Shown here: one piece after another, positions 26,590-34,551 of the stretch
Numbering within the stretch: the first letter of the stretch is position 1
How the letters are laid out: each line of letters begins with the position of its first letter
From: UBA4615 sp046046245
Lineage (GTDB): Bacteria; Pseudomonadota; Gammaproteobacteria; Burkholderiales; Burkholderiaceae_E
Direction: 5' to 3'
NCBI GenBank assembly: GCA_046046245.1
Contig: JBJOKE010000029.1
Coordinates: 81,354-145,353 of the forward strand
Length of the DNA stretch: 64,000 nt
Program-made: the position numbers and the translations under genes
The notes under the pieces: generated by a model
What the model saw: only the letters and a program-made list of their open reading frames with translations
The model's database searches: none
Told to the model about the DNA's origin: nothing

Positions 26590-27645
26590 ATGACCGCCTC
26601 GTATGCGCGGGGCCGCGCGATCGCGGCCTCGTCCGAGCGGTGCCGGCCCGTGCCGGCCTCTCCCGCGCGGCGACGCGTGGTGCTCGCCGCGGCCGGCGCC
26701 GCGCTCGCCGGCGTGTCGCCGGACGCCGCGCGCGCGCAGGATGCGCCGTACCCGTCCCGCCCGGTCACGATGGTCGTGCCGTTCCCGCCGGGCGGCGTCG
26801 CCGACCTCGTCGGCCGCCCGGTGGCCGCCGCGCTCGAGAAGCAGCTCGGCCAGCCGGTGGTGGTCGAGAACAAGGCGGGTGCCGGCGGCGGGCTCGGCAT
26901 GCAGCAGGTGGCGCGCGCGAAGCCCGACGGCCACACCGTGCTGATGGCGCTGTCGTCGATCTCGATCCTGCCCGAGGCCGACCGCGTGCTCGGCCGGCCG
27001 CCGATGTACGCGTTCCGCGACCTCGTGCCGGTGGCGCGCTTCACGGCCGACCCGGTGGTGCTCGCGGTCCGCGCCGACGCGCCCTGGAAGACGCTGGCCG
27101 AGCTGGTCGCCGATGCGAAGCGTCGCCCCGGGCAGATCCCGTACGGCTCCTCGGGCAACTACGGCACGATGCACGTGCCGATGGAGATGCTCGCCGGCCG
27201 CGCGGGCGTGAAGCTGCTGCACGTGCCCTACACCGGCGCGGGGCCCGCGGTGGTGGGCCTGCTGGGCGGGCAGGTCGATGCGCTCGCCACCGGGCCGTCG
27301 TCGATCGTCCAGCACGTCAAGGGCGGCAAGGTGCGCGTGCTCGGCAGCTGGGGCGCCGCGCGGCTCGCCGCGCTGCCCGAGGTGCCGACGCTGAGGGAGC
27401 TGGGCTTCGACGTCGAGTTCTCGCAGTGGGCCGGACTCTTCGTGCCCGCCGGCACCCCCGAACCGGTCGTGGCGCGCCTGCGCGCGGCCTCCAAGGCGAT
27501 CCTGTCGGATGCCCAGCTGCTGCAGCGTTTCGAGACCCTCGGCACGCCGCTGCAGTACCTGGACGCGCCGGAGTTCGCGCGTTTCTACGATCACGAGAAC
27601 GAGGTGCTGTCGGACGTGGTCCGGCGCATCGGAAAGGTGGAGTGA
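26590..27645 (+). CDS. Bug family (TctC-type) periplasmic binding protein
   Basis: A 351-residue orphan receptor. After a long, arginine-containing signal sequence (SPARRRVVLAAAGAALAG, ending near AARAQ) come PYPSRPVTMVVPFPPGGVAD and VENKAGAGGGLGMQ, the two ligand loops of the family. Twin arginines in the leader might use the Tat path. It is embedded between a dehydrogenase and an esterase gene, so its ligand may be the substrate of that pathway. Confidence 0.92.
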   Translation: MTASYARGRAIAASSERCRPVPASPARRRVVLAAAGAALAGVSPDAARAQDAPYPSRPVTMVVPFPPGGVADLVGRPVAAALEKQLGQPVVVENKAGAGGGLGMQQVARAKPDGHTVLMALSSISILPEADRVLGRPPMYAFRDLVPVARFTADPVVLAVRADAPWKTLAELVADAKRRPGQIPYGSSGNYGTMHVPMEMLAGRAGVKLLHVPYTGAGPAVVGLLGGQVDALATGPSSIVQHVKGGKVRVLGSWGAARLAALPEVPTLRELGFDVEFSQWAGLFVPAGTPEPVVARLRAASKAILSDAQLLQRFETLGTPLQYLDAPEFARFYDHENEVLSDVVRRIGKVE

Positions 27646-27652
27646 CCTCGCC

Positions 27653-28606
27653 ATGCCGCTCGATCCCCAGGTGCGCGCGCTGCTCGACCAGCTCGTCGTC
27701 GGCCGCCCCGCGCTGAACACGCTGCCGGTCGACGTCGGCCGCCGCGCCTACGCCGAGTCCTCGGCGAAGCTGATCCCCAGGCCCACGGGCTCGGTGCGCA
27801 CCGACGACCGCGCGATCGACGGGCCCGCGGGCCCGATCCGGGTCCGCGTCTACGTCCCCGACGCGCCGGCGACCGGCCCGCGGCCGCTGGTCGTCTACTA
27901 CCACGGCGGCGGCTGGGTGGTCTGCGACCTCGACACGCACGACGCGGTCTGCCGCCGGCTCGCGCTGGGCAGCGACGCGGTGGTGGTCTCGGTGGACTAC
28001 CGGCTCGCGCCCGAGCACCGCTTCCCCGCGGCCCCCGACGACTGCGCGGCGGCCACCCGCTGGGCGTTCGCGAACGCCGCCGTGCTCGGCGCCGATCCGG
28101 CGCGCGGCGTGCTCGCCGGCGACAGCGCCGGCGGCAACCTCGCGGCCGCGGTCGCGCTGCGGCTGCGCGACGAGGACGGGCCGCGCGCGGTCGGCCAGCT
28201 GCTGATCTATCCGGTGACGGACCACCACACGGCCGGTTTCGCGTCCTACGCCGAATGCGCCGAGGGCTACGGCCTCACCAGCTCGGTCATGGCCTGGTTC
28301 TGGGATCACTACCTCGGCGGTCCGCTCGATGCCGCCGCCGCCGCGCGCCTGTCGCCCCAGGCCGTGCCGCTGCGCGCGGCCGACCTGACGGGCCTGCCTG
28401 CGGCGCTGGTGCTCACCGCCGAGTACGACGTGCTGCGCGACGAGGGCGAGGCCTTCGCCGCGCGGCTGCGCGGGGCCGGCGTGCCGGTCGAGGCCGAGCG
28501 CTGCGCCGGCATGCACCACGGCTTCTTCAACTGGGGCGGCGTGCTCGACGGCGCGGACCGCGCGGTGGCGCGCGCCTGCGACTGGATCCGCGCGAGGACC
28601 CGGTGA
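27653..28606 (+). CDS. Alpha/beta hydrolase, hormone-sensitive-lipase family esterase
   Basis: A 317-residue carboxylesterase with the HGGG oxyanion motif at 84-87, nucleophile S158 in GDSAGG, an aspartate in the AEYDVLRDEG segment and the catalytic histidine in MHHGFF. Such enzymes cleave short acyl esters or lactones. The gene overlaps the next one by GTGA. Confidence 0.92.
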   Translation: MPLDPQVRALLDQLVVGRPALNTLPVDVGRRAYAESSAKLIPRPTGSVRTDDRAIDGPAGPIRVRVYVPDAPATGPRPLVVYYHGGGWVVCDLDTHDAVCRRLALGSDAVVVSVDYRLAPEHRFPAAPDDCAAATRWAFANAAVLGADPARGVLAGDSAGGNLAAAVALRLRDEDGPRAVGQLLIYPVTDHHTAGFASYAECAEGYGLTSSVMAWFWDHYLGGPLDAAAAARLSPQAVPLRAADLTGLPAALVLTAEYDVLRDEGEAFAARLRGAGVPVEAERCAGMHHGFFNWGGVLDGADRAVARACDWIRARTR

Positions 28607-29289
28607 GCGATCCGCGCGACGGGCACGGCGGGCTGCGCCTGTTCGGTCACCCGGCCACGGCGAGCATGATCCCCCACCTCGTGCTTCGCGAGCTGGACGT
28701 GCCCTTCGACTGGGTGCACGTCGATCGCGACCGCGACCGGCACAAGGCGCCCGACTACCTGCGGCTCAATCCCAACGGCCTGATCCCGGTGCTGATCGAC
28801 GCGCGCGGCGCCGAGGAGATCGTGCTCTACGAGACCGCCGCGATCGTCTGGCACCTCGCCGACGCGTTTCCCGAAGCCGGCCTCGCGCCGCCGGTCGGCA
28901 GCGCGGCGCGCGCCCACGCCTACAAGTGGGTGGCATGGCTGTCGGCGACGTTGCAGCCCGCGCTGCTCGCGCGCTTCTATCCGGACCGCTGGGTCGACGC
29001 GGGCAACGCCTCGTGCGTCGAGCAGGTGCGGCGACACGCCGAGGCGAAGGTGGGTCCGATGCTCGACCAGCTCGACGCGCACCTGGCCGCGCACCGCGCG
29101 CCGTGGATGCTCGGCGACGCGTTCTCGATCGTCGACCCCTATGCGTTCACGCTGTGCCGGTGGACCCGCACGTTCGCGCATCCGGCGCGTGCGCGGCCGG
29201 CGCTGGGCGCGTTCCTCGCACGGATGCTCGAGCGTCCCGCGCTGCGGCGCGTGATGGCCGACGAGGGCATCGAGCCGCCGTTCGCCTGA
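28603..29289 (+). CDS. Glutathione S-transferase family protein
   Basis: A 228-residue protein with an N-terminal thioredoxin-fold domain (LRLFGHPATASMIPHLVLRE, LNPNGLIPVL and YETAAIVWHLAD, which holds the glutathione-gripping E-[ST] turn) and an all-helical C-terminal domain. It is the last gene of the dehydrogenase-Bug-esterase run. The GTG start overlaps the esterase stop by four bases. Confidence 0.88.
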   Translation: MSDPRDGHGGLRLFGHPATASMIPHLVLRELDVPFDWVHVDRDRDRHKAPDYLRLNPNGLIPVLIDARGAEEIVLYETAAIVWHLADAFPEAGLAPPVGSAARAHAYKWVAWLSATLQPALLARFYPDRWVDAGNASCVEQVRRHAEAKVGPMLDQLDAHLAAHRAPWMLGDAFSIVDPYAFTLCRWTRTFAHPARARPALGAFLARMLERPALRRVMADEGIEPPFA

Positions 29290-29325
29290 CCCGGCGCGGC
29301 GGGGCCGGGGGCTGGAGACGGCGCG

Positions 29326-29745
29326 ATCACGCCGCCTGCCCAGCGCGGCATCGACGTCGCGACCTGCCGGACCTTCGTGCAGCCCCACGAGCTCCGGATG
29401 GCCGGGGCGATGGCCGGCAGGGTCCGAGTGCTGCACGTGCACGGATCGTCGCTGACGATCGAGCGCGTGCTCGACGATCCGTTCGAGGTGCCGAGCGTGT
29501 CGGACCGACTCGAGGGCGATCCCACGCTCGTGCAGTTGCGCGGCATGACCGACCGCTGCCTGATGGGCGGCCTCGACGAGTCCTCGGTGACCGAGATGTC
29601 GCTGCCCGAGGTGCGCGCGCAGGTGCGCGACGCGGTCGCGCGGGCGGGGCGCACGCGCTTCATCCTGTCGCCGGGCTGCACGATCCCGACGCACACGCCG
29701 TGGTACCTGCTGAAGGCGATCGGGGAGACGGTCTCGACGCTCTGA
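29326..29745 (+). pseudogene. Uroporphyrinogen-decarboxylase-family C-terminal fragment
   Basis: The frame carries the C-terminal third of a URO-D-superfamily protein: VLHVHGSS, DRCLMGGLDESSV and RTRFILSPGCTIPTHTP, followed by a helix and stop. The N-terminal two thirds of the barrel are absent; in-frame sequence upstream to about 29326 (FVQPHELRMAGAM) still resembles the family. The first possible start is GTG at 29377. In other genomes such proteins include methyltransferases and vanillate-type demethylases, but this fragment lacks most of the active site. Confidence 0.7.
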
Positions 29746-29774
29746 TCGGGGCAGCCCGTCGTCGCGGCGTCCGG

Positions 29775-30869
29775 TCAGCCGATGCCCGTCGTCTCCCGCA
29801 TCGCCGACTCGTGCGGCGAGGGATCGAGCCGCTCGCGCGCCAGCCACGCGTCGTTCCACACCGTGTCCGCGTAGCGCTCGCCCCCGTCGCACAGCAGCGT
29901 GACGATCGAGCCCGTTTCGCCCGCCGCGTGCATCCGCCTCGCGAGTCCGATCGCCGCCCACAGGTTCGTGCCGGTCGAGCCGCCCGCGCGCCGGCCGATC
30001 ACGCGCTCGAGCCAGCGGATCGAACCGAGGCTGGCGGCATCGGGTACCGGGATCACGTCGTCCACCAGGTCGCGCACGAACGAGGGCTCGACGCGCGGTC
30101 GCCCGATGCCCTCGATCCGGGAGCCGCGCGGGCTGGTGATCGACGCGTCGCCGTCGCGGTGGTAGGCGTGGAAGACCGAGAACTCCGGGTCGGCCACCGC
30201 GATCCGAGTCGCCGCGTAGCGCGGCCGGTAGCGGACCCAGCGACCGAGCGTGGCCGAGGTGCCGCCGGTGCCCGCGCCCACGACGACCCAGGCGGGCACC
30301 GGGTGCCGCTCGTGCGCCATCTGCTCGAACAGGCTCTCGGCGATGTTGTTGTTGCCCCGCCAGTCGGTGACGCGCTCGGCGTAGGTGAACTGGTCCATGT
30401 AGTGGCCGCCGCGCTCGCGGGCGATCCGCGCGGCTGCGCCGTACAGGTCGGTGGCCGGCACGCGCACGCACTCGCCGCCGAGCAGCGCGATCTGCTCGAG
30501 CTTGCGCGAGGCGGTGGTCTCGGGCACCACCGCGACGAAGGGCAGGCCGAGCAGCCGCGCGAAATAGGCCTCGGAGATCGCGGTGCTGCCCGACGAGGCC
30601 TCGACGACCGGCGTGCCCTCGCGCAGCGTGCCGTTGACCAGCCCGTAGAGGAACAGCGAGCGTGCCAGCCGGTGCTTGAGGCTGCCGGTGGGATGCGTCG
30701 ACTCGTCCTTCAGGTACAGGTCGATGCCCGGCAGCGCCGGCAGCGGCAGCTTCAGCAGGTGGGTGTCGGCCGAGCGCGCGAACTCGGCGCGGATCGCGGC
30801 GATCGCGTCGGCGACCCAGGCGCGGTGCGGATCGGGACGGGGCGGGACGGAGGCGGGCGTGTCGGGCAT
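29775..30869 (-). CDS. PLP-dependent cysteine-synthase-like enzyme (L-cysteine desulfhydrase type)
   Basis: A 364-residue fold-type II PLP enzyme. The PLP lysine is K65 in DESTHPTGSLKHRLARS; the phosphate loop is GAGTGGTSATLG and the substrate loop is ASSGSTAISEAYFA. Length and the TDWRGNNNIAESLF segment resemble the Cds1-like L-cysteine desulfhydrases rather than CysK/CysM. Such enzymes release hydrogen sulfide, pyruvate and ammonia from cysteine. It stands alone, converging on the URO-D fragment. Confidence 0.85.
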   Translation of the reverse strand: MPDTPASVPPRPDPHRAWVADAIAAIRAEFARSADTHLLKLPLPALPGIDLYLKDESTHPTGSLKHRLARSLFLYGLVNGTLREGTPVVEASSGSTAISEAYFARLLGLPFVAVVPETTASRKLEQIALLGGECVRVPATDLYGAAARIARERGGHYMDQFTYAERVTDWRGNNNIAESLFEQMAHERHPVPAWVVVGAGTGGTSATLGRWVRYRPRYAATRIAVADPEFSVFHAYHRDGDASITSPRGSRIEGIGRPRVEPSFVRDLVDDVIPVPDAASLGSIRWLERVIGRRAGGSTGTNLWAAIGLARRMHAAGETGSIVTLLCDGGERYADTVWNDAWLARERLDPSPHESAMRETTGIG

Positions 30870-30980
30870 GACCGGGCGGACCGTGGCGGGCCGCCGATCA
30901 TCGCACCGCGGGACCGCGCCGGACCCGCCCGCCGGGGCGGGCGGCCGCCGGTTCGGTCGAGCGGGGCCGGGGGGTCGTGA

Positions 30981-32162
30981 TCAGAGCTTCTCGAAGATCG
31001 CGGCGATGCCCTGGCCGCCGCCGATGCACATCGTCACCAGCGCGTAGCGACCGCCGATGCGGTGCAGCTCGTGGATCGCCTTCGTGGTGATGATCGCGCC
31101 GGTCGCCCCGATCGGGTGACCGAGCGAGATGCCGGAGCCGTTCGGGTTGACCTTCTTCGGGTCGAGGCCGAGCTCGCGGGTCACCGCGCAGGCCTGCGCG
31201 GCGAAGGCCTCGTTCGACTCGATCACGTCGAGCTGCTCGCCCTTCAGGCCGGCGCGCTCGAGCGCGCTGCGCGAGGCCGGCACCGGGCCGATGCCCATGA
31301 TCTTCGGATCGACGCCCGCGTGGCCGTAGGACACCAGCCTCGCCAGCGGCTTCAGGCCTGCGCGCTCGGCGGCCTGGCGCTCCATCAGCACGACCGCGGC
31401 GGCCGCGTCGTTGATGCCCGACGCATTGCCGGCGGTGACCGTGCCGTTCTCCTTCAGGAAGACCGGCTTCAGCTTGGCGAGGTCGTCGAGCGTCGCGTCG
31501 TGGCGGATGTGCTCGTCGGCATCGAACAGCACCGTGCCCTTCCTCGACTTCAGCTCGACCGGGACGATCTGGTCCTTGAAGTACCCGGCCTTGCTCGCGG
31601 CCGACGCGCGGCGATGGCTCTCGAGGGCCAGCGCATCCTGGTCGCCGCGGGTGATGCCGAACTTCGCCGCGACGTTCTCGGCGGTCACGCCCATGTGGAT
31701 CACGTCGAACGGGTCGTGCAGCGCGCCGGTCATCATGTCCAGCGTCTTGAAGTCGCCCATCCGTGCGCCCCAGCGCGCGCTCGGCACGATGTACGGGCCG
31801 CGGCTCATCGACTCGGCGCCGGCGCCGATCGCGACGTCGGCGTCGCCGAGCATCACGCTCTGCGCGGCCGAGACGATCGCCTGCAGGCCCGAGCCGCACA
31901 GGCGGTTCACGTTCATCGCGGGCACGTCCTGCGACAGTCCGCCGTCGATGGCGGCGACGCGCGACAGGTACATGTCCTTCGGTTCGGTGTTGATCACGTG
32001 GCCGAAGACCACGGCGCCGACCCGCGCGGGCGCCACGCCGGCGCGCTTCACGGCCTCGCGGACCACCAGCGCACCCAGCTGGGTGGGCGGCACGTCCTTC
32101 AGGCTGCCCCCGAAGGTCCCGATCGCGGTGCGGACCGCGCTGACGACGACGACTTCTCTCAT
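30981..32162 (-). CDS. Acetyl-CoA C-acyltransferase (thiolase II, PhaA/BktB-like)
   Basis: A 393-residue biosynthetic-type thiolase. The nucleophile is C89 in VNRLCGSGLQ; the C-terminal catalytic residues lie in GHPIGATGAI and CIGGGQG. It condenses or cleaves acyl-CoA and acetyl-CoA, for polyhydroxybutyrate supply or ketone and acid breakdown. No phaB or phaC is adjacent. Length and motifs are fully intact. Confidence 0.95.
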   Translation of the reverse strand: MREVVVVSAVRTAIGTFGGSLKDVPPTQLGALVVREAVKRAGVAPARVGAVVFGHVINTEPKDMYLSRVAAIDGGLSQDVPAMNVNRLCGSGLQAIVSAAQSVMLGDADVAIGAGAESMSRGPYIVPSARWGARMGDFKTLDMMTGALHDPFDVIHMGVTAENVAAKFGITRGDQDALALESHRRASAASKAGYFKDQIVPVELKSRKGTVLFDADEHIRHDATLDDLAKLKPVFLKENGTVTAGNASGINDAAAAVVLMERQAAERAGLKPLARLVSYGHAGVDPKIMGIGPVPASRSALERAGLKGEQLDVIESNEAFAAQACAVTRELGLDPKKVNPNGSGISLGHPIGATGAIITTKAIHELHRIGGRYALVTMCIGGGQGIAAIFEKL

Positions 32163-32320
32163 CCCGGCTCTCCCTGATTCGGCCTGGTCTTCGACTACGA
32201 TTCGGGAACAGTCTGCGCCGGCCGCCTGACGGCCGCCTTACGCGGCCCGGCCCGGCCTAAACGAGGACGGATCGATGGACTTCGAGCCTGACCGGACGGC
32301 GCCCGTCGCCGCTGCGAACC

Positions 32321-33013
32321 ATGGCTGAGCGCGACGACGGCCGGCATGCCGGTACCGCGATCGGCGACGCGATCGTCGCGGTGATCTCGCGCGTGCCGCA
32401 GACCCGCGAGACGCCGGTCGCCGACCCCGAGGCGCGCGTGCGCGAGCTCGCGCGGCAGGCGGCTCGCCGCGCGGCCGTGATCTCCGGCAGCCTCGCGCTG
32501 CCGCCCGGCCCGCTCGGCGTGCTGACCCTGGTGCCCGACCTGATGGCGATCTGGCGGATCCAGGCGCAGCTGGTCGCCGACGTCGCCGGGGTGCGCGGGC
32601 AGTCCGGCACGCTCACGCGCGAGCAGATGCTCTACTGCCTGTTCCGGCACGCGGCCGCGCTGGTGCTGCGCGACGTCGTCGTGCGGGCCGGCGAGCGGGC
32701 GGTCGTCCATCGGCTCACCGTGTCGGCGCTCGCGTCGATCGCCTCGAAGCTCGGGCTCCAGCTGTCGAGCCAGCTGCTCGCGAAGACCGCGAGCCGCTGG
32801 GTGCCGGGGCTCGGCGCGGCGGCGGTCGCGGCCTACGCATGGTGGGACACCGAGCGGGTCGCCCGTGTCGCCGACGAGCTGTTCCGCGCCGAGGTGGTGC
32901 TCGGCCCCGACCCCGACTCCGACTCGCCGCCGGCGCCGCCGGTCGAGGAGACCCCGCGGGGCCGCCGGCTGCGCGAGGCCGCGTCGGCGCGCGCCGCGGG
33001 ACGCACGCCGTGA
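32321..33013 (+). CDS. EcsC-family protein
   Basis: A 230-residue protein resembling EcsC-family proteins: PLGVLTLVPDLMAIWRIQAQ, LTREQMLYCLFRH and an AAAVAAYAWWDTERVA segment. Two or three hydrophobic stretches suggest peripheral or membrane association. The biochemical role of the family is unknown. The next gene overlaps its stop by four bases (GTGA), so they are cotranscribed. Confidence 0.78.
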   Translation: MAERDDGRHAGTAIGDAIVAVISRVPQTRETPVADPEARVRELARQAARRAAVISGSLALPPGPLGVLTLVPDLMAIWRIQAQLVADVAGVRGQSGTLTREQMLYCLFRHAAALVLRDVVVRAGERAVVHRLTVSALASIASKLGLQLSSQLLAKTASRWVPGLGAAAVAAYAWWDTERVARVADELFRAEVVLGPDPDSDSPPAPPVEETPRGRRLREAASARAAGRTP

Positions 33014-33414
33014 GCGGCTGGACGCCGCGCGACGACGAGGTCGAGCTGACCGCGATCCGCGCGCAGGGCGCGGGCGGCCAGAACGTCAACAAGGTCTCGA
33101 ACGCGGTCCACCTGCGCTTCGACGTGCGCGCCTCGTCGCTGCCCGAGCCGGTCAAGGCGCGGCTGCTCGAGACGCGCGACGCGCGGATCAGCGACGACGG
33201 CGTGGTGGTCATCAAGGCCCAGCGCTTCCGCAGCCTCGAGAAGAACCGGGACGACGCGATCGCCCGGCTGCGCGTGCTGGTCGACGCGGCGAGCGCGGTG
33301 CCCGCGGTCCGCCGCCCGACCCGGCCGACGCTCGCGTCGAAGCGACGCCGCCTCGACGAGAAGTCGCGACGCTCGGAGGTGAAGTCGCTGCGCGGGCGGT
33401 CGGACGAGCGCTAG
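33010..33414 (+). CDS. arfB: Alternative ribosome-rescue / peptidyl-tRNA hydrolase ArfB
   Basis: A 134-residue class-I release-factor-like domain with the GGQ catalytic motif at 22-24 (AQGAGGQNVNKVSNAVHL) and a long, basic C-terminal tail (SKRRRLDEKSRRSEVKS) that enters the empty mRNA channel of stalled ribosomes. It hydrolyses peptidyl-tRNA on non-stop complexes. The length matches ArfB/YaeJ (140). It overlaps the EcsC-like gene. Confidence 0.93.
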   Translation: MSGWTPRDDEVELTAIRAQGAGGQNVNKVSNAVHLRFDVRASSLPEPVKARLLETRDARISDDGVVVIKAQRFRSLEKNRDDAIARLRVLVDAASAVPAVRRPTRPTLASKRRRLDEKSRRSEVKSLRGRSDER

Positions 33415-33421
33415 TGCGCGC

Positions 33422-33799
33422 TCACTCCAGAGATTCGTAGCAGGCCGGGACGAAGCGCGGCGAGCAGATCGCGAGGAACACCAGGTCCTCGTCGCCGAGG
33501 TTCGCGATCCGCTGCCGGCACAGCGCCGGGATCAGGACGGTGTCGCCCGGACCGACCTCGGCGGGCGGCAGTTCGCCGACCTCGACGCGGCCGCGGCCCT
33601 CGAGGATCACGTAGCGCTCGACCGTGGCGCGCAGCCGATGCCAGGCGGTGACGACACCGGGCGCGACGCGCGCCCGGGCGATCGAGACGGCGGGGTCGTC
33701 GGCGTCGTTCGACAGCTCGACGATCGCGCAGCGCTCGGCGATGTCGAACTCGGACGACGGGTCGAAGCGGTTCAGGCGCGGGGTGGCGGGTCGGTCCAT
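33422..33799 (-). CDS. Small cupin protein
   Basis: A 125-residue cupin. The motif TAWHRLRATVERYVILEGRG keeps one histidine and the glutamate, but other metal ligands are replaced, so metal binding is doubtful. Convergent with arfB, eight bases apart. The sequence LGDEDLVFLAICSPRFVPACYE closes the barrel. Confidence 0.8.
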   Translation of the reverse strand: MDRPATPRLNRFDPSSEFDIAERCAIVELSNDADDPAVSIARARVAPGVVTAWHRLRATVERYVILEGRGRVEVGELPPAEVGPGDTVLIPALCRQRIANLGDEDLVFLAICSPRFVPACYESLE

Positions 33800-33852
33800 C
33801 CCGCATTCTAGGGACACCGATCGCGCGGAGCGCAGCGGCCTCGGCCTCGCGG

Positions 33853-34347
33853 TCAGTGCAACCCGGCCGACAGCCGCCGGCGGTAGGCGCGCACCAGCGC
33901 CGCGTCGCCGCAGAGCTCGAAGGCGGCGAGCAGTCCGCGCCGGCCGGCCTCGTCGCCCCACGCGCGGTCGATCCGGACCAGCTCGAGGAGCGCCTCCATC
34001 GCCGCCTGCCAGCGGCCGTGCGCGAGACGCCACTGCGCGAGCCGCAGGCGCGCGGCCGGATCGGCCGGATCGGCCTCGGCCGCCGCGCGCAGCGGCGCCT
34101 CGTCGTCGAGGCCGACGGTGGCCTCGGCGGCGTCGAGCGCCCAGGCGAGCGCGGCGAGCCGCAGGTCGGAGCGGGCGCGCGCCCGCAGCGGCTCGAAGGC
34201 CGGCCGCGCGCGGGCGGTGTCGCCCAGGGCGAGCAGCGTGCGGACGTAGTCGGCACGGACGGCGTCGAGCGCCGGATTCAGGGCCAGCGCCATGCGCATC
34301 GCCTGCGCGGCTGCCGCCGGGGAACGGGAGGCATGGGTGTCGATCAC
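33853..34347 (-). CDS. CnoX (YbbN)-like C-terminal TPR half, thioredoxin domain missing
   Basis: The 164-residue protein is all-helical and repeats the C-terminal half of CnoX/YbbN: RLAQWRLAHGRWQAAMEAL, LVRIDRAWGDEAGRRGLLAAF and the terminal YRRRLSAGLH. In CnoX this region follows a thioredoxin domain and forms the chaperedoxin that hands clients to GroEL or DnaK. Here the sequence starts right at the junction (SPAAAAQAMRMALALNP), and no thioredoxin fold is present in the 204 bases before the next gene. It could be a decayed gene or a stand-alone TPR adaptor. The ATG start is intact and there are no internal stops. Confidence 0.65.
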   Translation of the reverse strand: MIDTHASRSPAAAAQAMRMALALNPALDAVRADYVRTLLALGDTARARPAFEPLRARARSDLRLAALAWALDAAEATVGLDDEAPLRAAAEADPADPAARLRLAQWRLAHGRWQAAMEALLELVRIDRAWGDEAGRRGLLAAFELCGDAALVRAYRRRLSAGLH

Positions 34348-34551
34348 GATGGGACTCCGGTCGTGTCCGGGAGATCGGGGCGGATCGGCCTCGATTCAAG
34401 GCCCCGCGCCGACCCGGCAGCCGAACCGCCCGCGTCCGTGGCGGCGGTCCGCGGCGGAGCGCCGATTCCGCGCGCGGCGCGCTTGCCGCGACGACGGCCC
34501 AGCCCGCAGCATGGAGGCCCCCCGTTCACACGACCCCGCCGGAGCCCCGCG

